Below are positions 56,241-64,000 of a stretch of DNA of 64,000 nt, piece after piece. The notes under the pieces are model-generated. The model searched no databases. It saw only the letters and a program-made list of their open reading frames with translations, and was not told where the DNA came from. The DNA is taken from contig LJHT01000011.1 in the NCBI GenBank assembly GCA_001295905.1, forward strand, positions 62,001-126,000, read 5' to 3'. This DNA is from a beta proteobacterium AAP51. Lineage in GTDB: Bacteria > Pseudomonadota > Gammaproteobacteria > Burkholderiales > Burkholderiaceae_C. Position numbers and translations under genes: made by a program. The stretch's first letter is position 1. Each line of letters starts with the position of its first letter.

Positions 56241-58940
56241 TCAATGCGCGGCCCTATCACCCGTTTGGCCCGTATGGCCCGGCAGCAGCGGCGGGCCATC
56301 GGCCGGCGCCAGCGCGGCCGCATGGACGGCGGCCGCTGCAGGCGGCAGGCCTCCTTCGGCCCGCAGCGCGGTGAGCCACTCTTCGCCCAGCGCCGTGCCG
56401 ACTGCCGTTGCCACGGCTGCTGCGGCCACGGCCTCCAGCGCCTGCCGCGTGTCGTTCAGCCGCGTGTAGGCGGCATCGGCCAGGCCGAGCAGGCGCGCCG
56501 CCGTGTGCAGCCGGCCTTCGCGCGCGGCCAGCAAGGCCAGGTGGTCGGCCCACCAGGCCTCGGCGTCCAGCGCGCGGGCCTGCGGCCAGCCTTCGGCGGC
56601 CGCGGCGCGGGCGCCTTCCAGGTCGCCCAGCGCCAACCGGGCCGCCAGCAGGGTGGGCAGCACATAGGCGTGCAGGGCCTCGCGGTCTCTTTGCAGCCGC
56701 GCGGCCTCGGCGGCCTGCAAGAGGCGGGGCAGGGCCGCGGCCGGCTCGCCGCTGAGCAGTTCGTCGTGCGCCAGCGAGTGCAGGGCGCGTATCAGCTCGA
56801 AATCCGACTCGCCGAACTGCCGGGCCAGGCGCAGGTGCTCGCGCCAGGAGGCTATGGCCCCGGGCAGGTCGCCAGTGGCGCCAGCGACGATGCCTTCGGC
56901 AAACCAGCGCAGGCGTCGGCGGCCGGGGGGCCAGGCGGGGTCGTCCAGCTCGCGCACGCGCCACATCAGCGCCTCGGCCTCGGGCAAGCGGCCCAGCGTG
57001 GCCAGCGCCTCGGCCGAGGCGGCGAGGGCGCGGAATTCGCCCAGCACGTCGCCGGCCTCGCGCCAGGCCGCCGCTGCGCGGCTCAGCGTCGCCAGGCGTG
57101 AGGTCCAGTCGGAGTGCCTGATCAGCGTGGTCACCGTCAGCAGCAGGCGGCCTTGCAGCGCAGGCGAGAGCCCGGCTTCGTCGACACGGGCGCTCAGCGC
57201 ATGCGCCCAGCGCACGCGGTCGGCGGCGGTGTAGCGGCTGACGGAGGTGTGCGTCAGGCATGCCATGCGCGCCAGCACCTCGGCGGCCGCCAGCCCAGGC
57301 GCCTGCAGCGCGGCGTCGAAGGCTGCGGCAATGTCGGCCGGGCCTGGCAGCGCCGCCTGCAGCGCCGCATGCGCGTGGGGTGGCCGTTCGCCCTGCCAGA
57401 CCGTGCCGTGCCACAGGTCGGCGAGCGGCGCCAGCGCCTGCGCCAGCCGCATCAGCACCAAGGTCCGTTCGCCTGCGGCGGCCAGGCGCTCCAGGGCCAA
57501 CGCGCGTGGTGCTTCGAGCAGGCGGTAGCGGGGTGCGCTGTCCAGCGCGGGGTCAGGCGCTGCCGTGCAGTGCACCAGCGAACGGTCGGCCAGGTCGGCC
57601 AGGGCAGCGGTCACGTCATCGGCCGCCTCGGGGCCCTTGTCTTCTGCCGCCAGGGCCTGCACCAGGGCCAGCGGCAGCGGCCCCTGCGCGATGGCCAGGC
57701 GCCTGAACACGCGCTGCGAGGCCGTGCTCAGCAGGTCGTGCGACCAGCTCAGCGCCGAGCGCAGCACGTTCGCGGCCGGGTCCACCGCGGCGGTGTCGGG
57801 CCCGGTGGCGGCACGAGCCAGCCGCTCGCGCACGGCGGCCAGGGGCATCTGGCCCAGCAGTGCCGCAGCCAGCTGCACGCCCAGCGCCGAACCGCCCAGG
57901 CTGGCACACACCGCCACCACGTCGGCGACCTGCGCGTCGTCGAAGCGGAAGCGCCGGTCGGCCTGCCTGGCGTGGCTGACGAACAGCGCCACCGCCGCGT
58001 GGCGCAGCGCTTCGGGCGCGCTGCAAGGCGCCTGCGGCACCGACAGCCCGGCCAGGCGATGCACCGTCTCGCCATCTCGGCGCAGCGGCGCCTGGCTGGT
58101 GACGAGCAGCCGCACGCCCGGTGCTTCGCGCCGCAGCGTGGCGGCGAGGTCGGCCACGGCTTCCAGCAGATGCTCGGCGTTGTCCAGCACTAGCAGCAGC
58201 TGGGCATCGCCCAGGGCCTGGGCCAGCTTCGAGGCCAGGCGCGGCGGGCCGGGTACCTGCGCAGCCAGCGCCACCGCGGGCACCAAGGCTTCGGGCGCGC
58301 TCACTTCGAGCAGGTCGACCCAGACCGGGGCGGCGCCGTCGATGCGACCGTGGCGTGCCGCGAGATGGCGCGCCAGCAGCGTCTTGCCACTGCCGCCCGC
58401 GCCCGTGAGGGTGACGAAGCCGCCCTGGGTCGGGTGGGCCAGGGCTTGCGCCACGCGGGCGAGGTCGTCTTCGCGGCCGAGCAGCGGCGGCAAGGCAGAG
58501 AGGGCAGGGTTGGGGGCGGCGTCGGGGGCGGCGTCGGGGGCGGCGGATGCCGGGAAGGCCGCGGCCGACGGGGCCAGGGCCGTCAGGGCTGAAGGGGCCG
58601 AAAGGGCGGAAAGGGCCGAAAGGGCCGATGCCGGCAGCGCTTCGCCCACCTGCAGCGGCAGCACGAACTGGTAGCCGCGCCCGGGCACGGTGGCAATGGC
58701 TTCCCGGCCGATGACCTTGCGCAGGGCCGTCATCTGCACGTGCAGGTTGGCCTCTTCGACCACCACGTCGGGCCACACCAGGTCCAGCAGCTCGGCCTTG
58801 GTCACCAGACGGCCGGCGTTCTGCACCAGCATGCACAGCAGGTCGAAGGCGCGCGCGCCCAGCTCGACCGGCACCCCGCCCTTCACCAGCCGGCGTTCGG
58901 CCGGCTCGAGCCGGCAATCGGCGAAGCGGACCGGGCTCAT
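56241..58940 (-). CDS. Winged-helix regulator with a NACHT/AAA-type ATPase and TPR-like tail
   Basis: 899 residues from the ATG at 58940. OmpR/CadC-type winged helix at 1-100 (LGARAFDLLCMLVQNAGRLV; VQMTALRKVIG; TVPGRGYQFVLPL), then a Ser/Ala/Leu repeat linker (LSALSALSAPSALTAL; ~105-145), an ATPase with Walker A GAGGSGKT near residue 175 and LLLVLDNAEHLL as Walker B, and a long helical-repeat C-terminus. Such regulators resemble AfsR- or MalT-like signal-integrating ATPases. The target is unknown; no phosphorylation site is present. Confidence 0.83.
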   Translation of the reverse strand: MSPVRFADCRLEPAERRLVKGGVPVELGARAFDLLCMLVQNAGRLVTKAELLDLVWPDVVVEEANLHVQMTALRKVIGREAIATVPGRGYQFVLPLQVGEALPASALSALSALSAPSALTALAPSAAAFPASAAPDAAPDAAPNPALSALPPLLGREDDLARVAQALAHPTQGGFVTLTGAGGSGKTLLARHLAARHGRIDGAAPVWVDLLEVSAPEALVPAVALAAQVPGPPRLASKLAQALGDAQLLLVLDNAEHLLEAVADLAATLRREAPGVRLLVTSQAPLRRDGETVHRLAGLSVPQAPCSAPEALRHAAVALFVSHARQADRRFRFDDAQVADVVAVCASLGGSALGVQLAAALLGQMPLAAVRERLARAATGPDTAAVDPAANVLRSALSWSHDLLSTASQRVFRRLAIAQGPLPLALVQALAAEDKGPEAADDVTAALADLADRSLVHCTAAPDPALDSAPRYRLLEAPRALALERLAAAGERTLVLMRLAQALAPLADLWHGTVWQGERPPHAHAALQAALPGPADIAAAFDAALQAPGLAAAEVLARMACLTHTSVSRYTAADRVRWAHALSARVDEAGLSPALQGRLLLTVTTLIRHSDWTSRLATLSRAAAAWREAGDVLGEFRALAASAEALATLGRLPEAEALMWRVRELDDPAWPPGRRRLRWFAEGIVAGATGDLPGAIASWREHLRLARQFGESDFELIRALHSLAHDELLSGEPAAALPRLLQAAEAARLQRDREALHAYVLPTLLAARLALGDLEGARAAAAEGWPQARALDAEAWWADHLALLAAREGRLHTAARLLGLADAAYTRLNDTRQALEAVAAAAVATAVGTALGEEWLTALRAEGGLPPAAAAVHAAALAPADGPPLLPGHTGQTGDRAAH

Positions 58941-59008
58941 GTTCGCAGCGCTTTCACGGCGCACAGGATACGAGAGCGGATGCGGAAGTGCCGTCCCGCC
59001 GGGCCCGT

Positions 59009-59977
59009 TCAGGGCCGCCAGGGCTGCCAGCTCGTGGGCCGGGGGCAGCGTGGGAGCCGCGGCAGTTCGATGCGCGGCATCTCGCGGCGCAGGAAGAACA
59101 TCGCCATCAGCAGCGGTGGTGCGATGTTGGCCAGCGCGCCCAGCAAGGCTTCGGCGCGGCCGCCGGTGTCGCGCAGGCTGTAGGCCACGCCCACGAGCGC
59201 CACCCCCAGCGCCAGGGGCACGCCGCGCAAGAGGCCGATGCGCCAGCGCCGCAGGCGAAAACGCTGGTGGAAACGCAGCGGCGGCTCGGCCAGCACCTGG
59301 GCCAGGTGGGCCAGGGTCTGGGCCAGGCGCTGCTGGGCATCGGCGCTGCGCTCGGCGCCCGCGCCCTGGAGCATCATGCTGGTCTGCCACCCGGTGCGCA
59401 CCGGCACCAGGCGCGACCAGCCGCGGCCCAGCACCTCCAGCAGGTCATCGGGCAGGCGGCGCGTGTCGCCCTCGTCGCGCGTGAGCATGATCTCGGCCGG
59501 GTAGCCCTTCACGCCCGAGACCGTGCAGCGCAGCTCCAGCCCCGCCACCCGGGCCACGGCCGCCCGCAGCTGCCCCGGCTGGCCCGGCGTGCAGCGCAGG
59601 GCCAGGGCGGCGCCCTCGCGCGTGAACAGCTGGCCCGGCGTGAGGGCCGCGGCGGCGGCCAGCAATTCGGGCGGCTCGCCGCCCTCAGCCATTACCTCGG
59701 CGGTGAGGGCGGTGGGGGTGTCGCCGTCGGCATCGCTCACGCCAGCCACTCCCCGGGCGGCGCTGAAGCGGCGCGTGAGCTGCCAGCCGCGCGGGCCGTC
59801 TTGCAGCTCGCGCGTTTCCGTCAGCGCCGGGTGGGTGGCGCCGGCCTCGTGGACTGCGGGCTTGAAGGCGAGGCGGCGCGCGGCGCGGTCGCTGGCGGCG
59901 AGGTCCACCGACCAGCCGGCGGCCGTGAACGGGGGCAGCAGCGCCAGGATGGCGTGGTGGCTGAGCGGCGCGCTCAT
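59009..59977 (-). CDS. Membrane protein of unknown function with two C-terminal helices
   Basis: 322 residues. The N-terminal ~230 residues are soluble and beta-rich (WSVDLAASDRAARRLAFKP; GLELRCTVSGVKGYPAEIML; GRGWSRLVPVRTGWQTSM). Two helices follow (LLRGVPLALGVALVGVAYSL; ALANIAPPLLMAMFFL), then a basic Pro/Arg tail. I do not recognise a family. It lies 68 bp upstream of the regulator start on the same strand. Confidence 0.6.
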   Translation of the reverse strand: MSAPLSHHAILALLPPFTAAGWSVDLAASDRAARRLAFKPAVHEAGATHPALTETRELQDGPRGWQLTRRFSAARGVAGVSDADGDTPTALTAEVMAEGGEPPELLAAAAALTPGQLFTREGAALALRCTPGQPGQLRAAVARVAGLELRCTVSGVKGYPAEIMLTRDEGDTRRLPDDLLEVLGRGWSRLVPVRTGWQTSMMLQGAGAERSADAQQRLAQTLAHLAQVLAEPPLRFHQRFRLRRWRIGLLRGVPLALGVALVGVAYSLRDTGGRAEALLGALANIAPPLLMAMFFLRREMPRIELPRLPRCPRPTSWQPWRP

Positions 59978-60110
59978 CGCTCGAAAAAGGGGGCAGGCTG
60001 GGGTGTCTGGGGCATGGCGGCGCGCTCACCGCCATTCTGGCAAGCCCACAGGTGCGCTGCACGGGCCGCAAGCGGTCAGGGCCGGGCTGCCTTCGCCAGG
60101 GCGAAAGAAA

Positions 60111-60141
60111 AGGCGCCTGATGCATGCCGCATCAGGCGCCT
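60111..60141 (-). terminator. Strong rho-independent terminator after the 28-codon gene
   Basis: Perfect 13-bp stem AGGCGCCTGATGC/GCATCAGGCGCCT with a 5-base loop; the minus-strand product runs into TTTCTTTCG. It faces the minus strand and lies 50 bp past the peptide stop. Confidence 0.85.
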
Positions 60142-60190
60142 GGAGGTTCGGGGTGCCGGCGAGAAGCTCACCGGCCGTGGGCTGCGCCCT

Positions 60191-60277
60191 TCAACCGAAG
60201 AGCCAGCTGATCAAAGCTGCCCAGCCGCCGGTGGTGGGAAAGCTCGCCGATTCCGTAACGTAGCCTGTGTCGCGCAT
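60191..60277 (-). CDS. 28-aa peptide gene downstream of a LuxR-type regulator
   Basis: Too short for usual gene callers. ATG 60277 has a GTTGGAGA ribosome site 8 bases upstream. The peptide begins MRDTGYVTESASFPTTGG and ends in an aromatic, hydrophobic stretch with WAALISWLFG before the TGA. A strong terminator ends the transcript. The gene lies 162 bp after the LuxR-type stop, same strand. The amphipathic or aromatic C-terminus and Thr/Gly middle could suit a signal, leader or modified peptide, but no family is recognised. Confidence 0.6.
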   Translation of the reverse strand: MRDTGYVTESASFPTTGGWAALISWLFG

Positions 60278-60439
60278 GGTGGTCTCCAACTCGCCGTTCG
60301 GTCAAAAGCGACCTTGGACCACATTTGAGCAACATTGCACTCATCCCGAAACCTACGTACGCTTGCAGCTTGACGAATGCTGTTCTCGCGTGTTACGAAA
60401 ACCTCTGTATCCGGCCCGTGCAAGACGCGCCCTGCCGGC

Positions 60440-61153
60440 TCAGATCAGCCGCAGCGAGATGGCCTTCAGCACGGCCATGTGCTTGCCGGCCACGCCCAGC
60501 TTCTTGCAGGCATTGCGCAGGTGGAAATTCACCGAATGCTCTGACAGGCCGAGGATCTGCCCCACCGCCCAGGACGACTTGCCGTCGCGCGTCCACTGCA
60601 GCACTTCGCGCTCGCGGGGGCTGAGTTTTTCCACCGGCTCGCCGGGGGCCTCTGGTTCGGCGAGCACGCGGTTGGCGGTTTCCTGGGCGTAGACGGCCAG
60701 CAACTGCAGGTCGGCCAACATGCGGGTGAGCTTGGCGTCGTCGCTGGGCAGGGGCTCGGGGCGGTCCACCCCCAGCAGGAAATGGCGGCCGCCGGGCAGG
60801 TGCAGCGCCATCGCAATGCCGGTGCGGTAGCCCCAGGGCGCCTGGCTCTCCCACAGGTCTTCGGCATCTTCCTCGACGTACAGGCTCTGGTCGTAGGTGA
60901 AGGGCACGTGCCAGCTCTTCAGGCGCTTGTGCACGGGGTCGCGCTCGGTGCGGTCCATGCTGCGCGAGGCATCGATGAAGCCCTGGGGCACGTTGCCGAT
61001 GACCTCGAACGAAGCAGCCCGGCCCGGCCGTTCTACGGCCAGCGCGGCGGTGACGATGCCGAAGTCCATCGCCTGCGCAAAGCGGATCAACCGGCGCTCG
61101 AAGGTCGCGCGGTCTGCCGATTCACGGACGTCCTGGTAATCCTGCTGCCTCAT
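60440..61153 (-). CDS. LuxR-type regulator with an autoinducer-binding-like domain (LuxR solo)
   Basis: 237 residues from the ATG at 61153 (AGGGAG site). Ligand domain ~15-165 with DPV (Asp-Pro of the AHL pocket) and SWHVPFTYDQ (conserved Trp). Of the two other pocket residues usually Trp57 and Tyr61 (TraR numbering), the alignment NVPQGFIDASRSM gives Phe and Ser. The HTH is canonical: LSPREREVLQWTRDGKSSWAVGQILGLSEHSVNFH. No luxI is in the window. The changed pocket argues for a ligand other than a standard acyl-homoserine lactone, or none. Confidence 0.85.
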   Translation of the reverse strand: MRQQDYQDVRESADRATFERRLIRFAQAMDFGIVTAALAVERPGRAASFEVIGNVPQGFIDASRSMDRTERDPVHKRLKSWHVPFTYDQSLYVEEDAEDLWESQAPWGYRTGIAMALHLPGGRHFLLGVDRPEPLPSDDAKLTRMLADLQLLAVYAQETANRVLAEPEAPGEPVEKLSPREREVLQWTRDGKSSWAVGQILGLSEHSVNFHLRNACKKLGVAGKHMAVLKAISLRLI

Positions 61154-61181
61154 GGGCTCCCTGAAACAAGTTGGGGTGGCC

Positions 61182-61193
61182 ACCAATGTTGGT
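61182..61193. promoter_or_regulatory. Short dyad between the LuxR gene and the divergent unknown gene
   Basis: ACCAA-TG-TTGGT, 5-bp arms with a 2-base centre, 29 bp upstream of the LuxR start. Flanks CC/GG extend the symmetry with one mismatch. It is shorter than a lux box and may be an operator for the divergent promoters. Confidence 0.35.
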
Positions 61194-61257
61194 AGGTTGC
61201 GCGGGCTGCCCACACTCCGCACGATGCGCCCCTGTCGTCATCACGAAGAGGCACCCG

Positions 61258-61746
61258 ATGAGCATCCACGCATGGCAATTGTGTTCTTGGCCTCCGTACC
61301 CGTGGCGGCTTCCTGATGATTGTGGCCAATGGCCGGAATTCGTTCACGTGCAAACCACTGTCAGCGACGTCGCCATGCCCGGCCGAGGTGGCCTGCGCCA
61401 GGGCGACACCGTGTGGATGGCACAGGTGGGTTCAATGATCGTCGGTGTAGGTTGGGAATGGGTGGAACTGCGGCGTGGCGTTTTCATGCTGAAAGACCCC
61501 AATTACGTCACCACCAATGTGAAGTTCCTCGATGACGGCCTGGCGCCGCAGAGCGAGATGGACGCCATCGTCTCGGCCAACCGCCTGGCGCATGCGCTGC
61601 CCTGGCAAGAGGCCGTAACGCAAGCGCTGGCGGTCCGCAACAAGACCGAGGGTGCGCCAACGGCAGCCGTATGCAACTTGCACCCCTCGCGCCTTGTGGT
61701 CTTGCCGCGCCCGCAGGCGCCATGGCCTGTGGCCGCAGCGGCCTGA
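61258..61746 (+). CDS. 162-aa protein of unknown function, divergent from the LuxR gene
   Basis: 162 residues from the ATG at 61258 (GAAGAGG site). Trp-rich N-terminus (SIHAWQLCSWPPYPWRLPD), a beta-rich middle (GDTVWMAQVGSMIVGVGWEWVELRRGVFML) and a helical end (MDAIVSANRLAHALPWQEAVTQAL). No signal peptide or membrane helix. I do not recognise it. Its divergent placement suggests it is a LuxR target. Confidence 0.6.
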   Translation: MSIHAWQLCSWPPYPWRLPDDCGQWPEFVHVQTTVSDVAMPGRGGLRQGDTVWMAQVGSMIVGVGWEWVELRRGVFMLKDPNYVTTNVKFLDDGLAPQSEMDAIVSANRLAHALPWQEAVTQALAVRNKTEGAPTAAVCNLHPSRLVVLPRPQAPWPVAAAA

Positions 61747-61768
61747 TCTAGCGGGGCCTGAGGCCTCT

Positions 61769-64000
61769 TCAGGCCAGCCAGCGGTCCACCACGGCCAGCA
61801 GGCGGTGCAGGTCGAGCGGCTTGGTCACGTAGTCGACGAAGCCGGCCACGCGGGCGGCGTCCAGGTCGGACTGCATCGCGTTGGCGCTGACGGCGACCAC
61901 GGGAATGTCGCGCGTGCCGGGCTGCGCGCGCAGCCGGCGCAGGACCTCGAAGCCGTCGATGCCGGGCAGTTGGATGTCCAGCAGCACCAGGTCGGGCCGG
62001 GCCTGCGCGGCCATCAGCAGGCCGGTTTCGGGCAGGCTGGCCAGCAGCAGGCGCAGGCCCGGGCGCTGCGCCAGCATGCCTTCCATCAGCAGCTGGTTGA
62101 CGGCGTTGTCTTCGATGTAGAGCACGGTGCGCCGGCACGGCAGGGTGGGCGCGCTGGGCTCGGCGGGCGGCATGCTGGCAGGGGCCGCCGTGGCGCTGCC
62201 CGAGGCGTTGGCGCCGTGGGCCTCGCTGGCTGAGGCAGTGGGCGCGGGGCTGCGCGCCAGACGCACCCAGAAGCGGCTGCCCTGGCCGGGCTGGCTGTGC
62301 ACGCCGATCTCGCCGCGCATCAGGCCCACCAGCCACTTGCTCAGTGCCAGACCGATGCCGGCGCCTTCCACCGTGCCGCGCGCGGCGTCGAGCCGCTCGA
62401 AGGCCTGGAACAGCCGTTCCTGCTGCGCGGTGCTCAGGCCCGGGCCGGTGTCTTCCACGTCGATGCGCAGCGTGTCGGTCTCGGGCTCTTCATGCCAGGC
62501 CAGCACCACGGTACCGCCGGCGCGGTTGTACTTGATGGCGTTGGACAGCAGGTTCAGCAACACCTGCTTCAGGCGCGTGGCGTCGGCCTGCACGCGGCCG
62601 TAACCCGGTGCGGCGAGGTCGGGTTCGGCAGGCACTAGCAGCTTGATGGCGCGCTCGTCGGCCATGGGCTGCACCAGGCGCAGGCAGTCATGCACCAGCG
62701 CCGGCAGGTCCACCGGGCTCAGCTGCAGCTGCAGCGCGCCGGCTTCGATGCGCGAGATGTCGAGCACGTCGTTGATCAGGCTCAGCAGGTGGCGGCCCCC
62801 GCGCATCAACTCCTGCACGCGGCTGCGCTGCGTGGCGGCCAGCGGCTGTTCGGTGTCGCCCAGCAGCAGCTGCGCGAAGCCCAGCACGGCGTTCAGCGGC
62901 GTGCGCAACTCGTGCGACATGCGCGACAGGAACTCCGACTTCGCGCGGTTGGCGCGCTCGGCCTCTTCCTTGGCGGCGCGCAGCGCCACCTCGGAAGCCT
63001 TGCGCTCGGTGATGTCCCAGCCATAGACGGTATAGCCGGCCAGGCTGCCGTCTTCCGCGAGACGCGGAATGCCGTTGTCGGCCACCCAGATCAGGCTGCC
63101 GTCACGGCGGCGCAGCCGGTATTCCACCGAATAGGGCGAACAGGTGGCTGCGGCGTCGCGGTAGGCGGCGCGGCAGGTCTCCAGGTCGTCGGCATGCATG
63201 CGCTCGGGCCAGGGGCAGGCCAGCTCCTCGGTCATGGTGCGGCCGGTCTGCTCCAGCCAGCGCTGGTTGAACCAGATGGGCTTGTGGTCGGGGCCGGTCA
63301 GCCAGATGAAGGCCGGCGCGCCATCCGCCATGCTACGGAAGCGGTCTTCGCTCTCGCGCAGCGCCTGCTGGGCCTGCGTCTCTGCCGTCACATCGGTGTA
63401 GGTGCGCACCAGGCTGCCGTCGGCCGCCGCATGGGTGCGCACTTCCAGCAGCGTGCCGTCGCGACGGCGGCGCTGGTAGCGGCTTGGGCGCGCCAAACCG
63501 GCGTTCTCGCTGGGCTCCAGCAGGCCGTGCGTGGTTTGGTAGCGCAGCAGTTCGTCGAGCGTGGCGCATTGCTGCATCACGGCCTCGGGCACTTCCAGCA
63601 GCGCCAGCGCGCGCTGGTTCCAGCTGTTGATGCGGCCTAGCGCGTCCATGCTCAGCACGCCCTGGTCCAGGCTTTCCAGGGTGTTGGAGAGCATCTGCGA
63701 CTTCTGCGCCAGGCGCTCGCCAGTCTGGCGCAGCTGCTGCTCGACCTGTTTGAAACGCGTGATGTCGGAGAACAGCCCCAGAGCGCCGATCTTTTGGCCC
63801 TGCTCGTCCAGGATGGGCGTGGCGTTGTTGTAGCAATGCACCGCGCTGCCATCGGCGCGCCGCAGCGTCACTTCGTAGCCCGTGGCCAGCCCTCGTTCGC
63901 GGTCCTGCGCCCCTCGTCGAAACACCGCGGCCTGGCTCTCGTCCACGAACTCGAAGATGCTGCGCCCGAGCACGGCCTCGCGCGGCAGCCCCAGCAGCCG
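61769..64000 (-). CDS. PAS-rich hybrid histidine kinase, N-terminus cut by the window end
   Basis: At least 743 residues; the frame is open to the window edge, so ATG/GTG near 63973 is internal. Three PAS regions (VTLRRADGSAVHCYNNATPI; LESLDQGVLSMDALGRINSWNQRAL; FIWLTGPDHKPIWFNQRWLEQ), then HisKA FLSRMSHELRTPLNAVLGFAQLLL, N-box LLSNAIKYNR, G1 EDTGPGLS, G2 GAGIGLALSKWL, and a C-terminal receiver with VLYIEDNAVNQLL and phospho-Asp in LVLLDIQLPG. No HPt domain. It senses soluble signals (no membrane segment visible here) and hands phosphate to an unknown partner. Confidence 0.9.
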   Translation of the reverse strand, partial: RLLGLPREAVLGRSIFEFVDESQAAVFRRGAQDRERGLATGYEVTLRRADGSAVHCYNNATPILDEQGQKIGALGLFSDITRFKQVEQQLRQTGERLAQKSQMLSNTLESLDQGVLSMDALGRINSWNQRALALLEVPEAVMQQCATLDELLRYQTTHGLLEPSENAGLARPSRYQRRRRDGTLLEVRTHAAADGSLVRTYTDVTAETQAQQALRESEDRFRSMADGAPAFIWLTGPDHKPIWFNQRWLEQTGRTMTEELACPWPERMHADDLETCRAAYRDAAATCSPYSVEYRLRRRDGSLIWVADNGIPRLAEDGSLAGYTVYGWDITERKASEVALRAAKEEAERANRAKSEFLSRMSHELRTPLNAVLGFAQLLLGDTEQPLAATQRSRVQELMRGGRHLLSLINDVLDISRIEAGALQLQLSPVDLPALVHDCLRLVQPMADERAIKLLVPAEPDLAAPGYGRVQADATRLKQVLLNLLSNAIKYNRAGGTVVLAWHEEPETDTLRIDVEDTGPGLSTAQQERLFQAFERLDAARGTVEGAGIGLALSKWLVGLMRGEIGVHSQPGQGSRFWVRLARSPAPTASASEAHGANASGSATAAPASMPPAEPSAPTLPCRRTVLYIEDNAVNQLLMEGMLAQRPGLRLLLASLPETGLLMAAQARPDLVLLDIQLPGIDGFEVLRRLRAQPGTRDIPVVAVSANAMQSDLDAARVAGFVDYVTKPLDLHRLLAVVDRWLA

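Noticed and set aside
58941-59390. Extension of the winged-helix regulator to 59390 (1049 aa)
   Set aside because: The added region is low-complexity, crosses the 3' end of the neighbouring gene, and the conserved domain starts at the ATG at 58940.
60440-61746. A luxI autoinducer synthase in the LuxR region
   Set aside because: No frame shows the LuxI motifs; the 162-aa neighbour is unrelated in sequence.

Overview
The window is high-GC proteobacterial DNA, dense in genes, with many 4-bp start/stop overlaps. The gene content points to the beta-proteobacterial order Burkholderiales: a glnA–(DUF4124)–glnL–glnG–xth block, ETF-ubiquinone oxidoreductase, opgGH, a PEP-CTERM protein, a DUF4148 protein and an IS5-in-IS110 nest. 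This is inference from gene order and protein style; I ran no search. No rRNA, tRNA or CRISPR array was seen.

Layout. 1-9.4 kb is accessory: the tail of a serine hydrolase, a large FG-GAP lipoprotein, a degraded IS110 transposase cut by a 1534-bp IS5-type element (ends and target duplication resolved here), a PEP-CTERM von Willebrand A protein, and a 693-aa protein with a TerD-like C-terminus. 9.4-12.6 kb is a redox cluster on the minus strand: Crp/Fnr regulator, 1-Cys peroxiredoxin, and a cyclic-nucleotide-domain/thioredoxin-reductase-like fusion. 13.4-26.8 kb is a beta-glucoside or cello-oligosaccharide utilisation locus: LacI regulator, sugar ABC transporter (binding protein, two permeases, ATPase), two GH1 beta-glucosidases, a GH5 lipoprotein, a TonB receptor and a gluconokinase-like kinase. 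Six copies of a TGAAAWCGWTNTC motif sit at its promoters and gene starts, so it looks like one LacI regulon.

26.9-34.4 kb holds a ribbon-helix-helix/SPFH operon behind a perfect 16-bp palindrome, a class-V aminotransferase, a periplasmic glycerophosphodiesterase and opgGH. 34.6-44.6 kb holds a GlrK-QseG-GlrR-type two-component system, ETF-QO, crcB, a diguanylate cyclase, an AIM24-family protein, an EI24-type membrane protein and a CinA-N-type protein. 44.6-50.3 kb is the nitrogen block, with a perfect NtrC site and a sigma-54 promoter before glnA. 50.7-56.2 kb holds a DUF4148 protein, a secreted beta-lactamase-fold hydrolase, an OmpR-type two-component system with a MipA-like outer-membrane protein, and two unknown small proteins. 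56.2-64 kb holds a large winged-helix/ATPase regulator, an unknown membrane protein, a LuxR-type regulator with an altered ligand pocket, an unlisted 28-codon peptide gene ending in a strong terminator, an unknown 162-aa protein and a PAS-rich hybrid histidine kinase cut by the window edge.

The best candidate for something undescribed is 60.1-61.75 kb: a LuxR solo without a luxI in view, a separately terminated 28-aa aromatic-tailed peptide gene downstream, and a divergent unknown gene. The SPFH/ribbon-helix-helix operon with its palindrome, and the operator layout of the glucoside regulon, are also worth checking.
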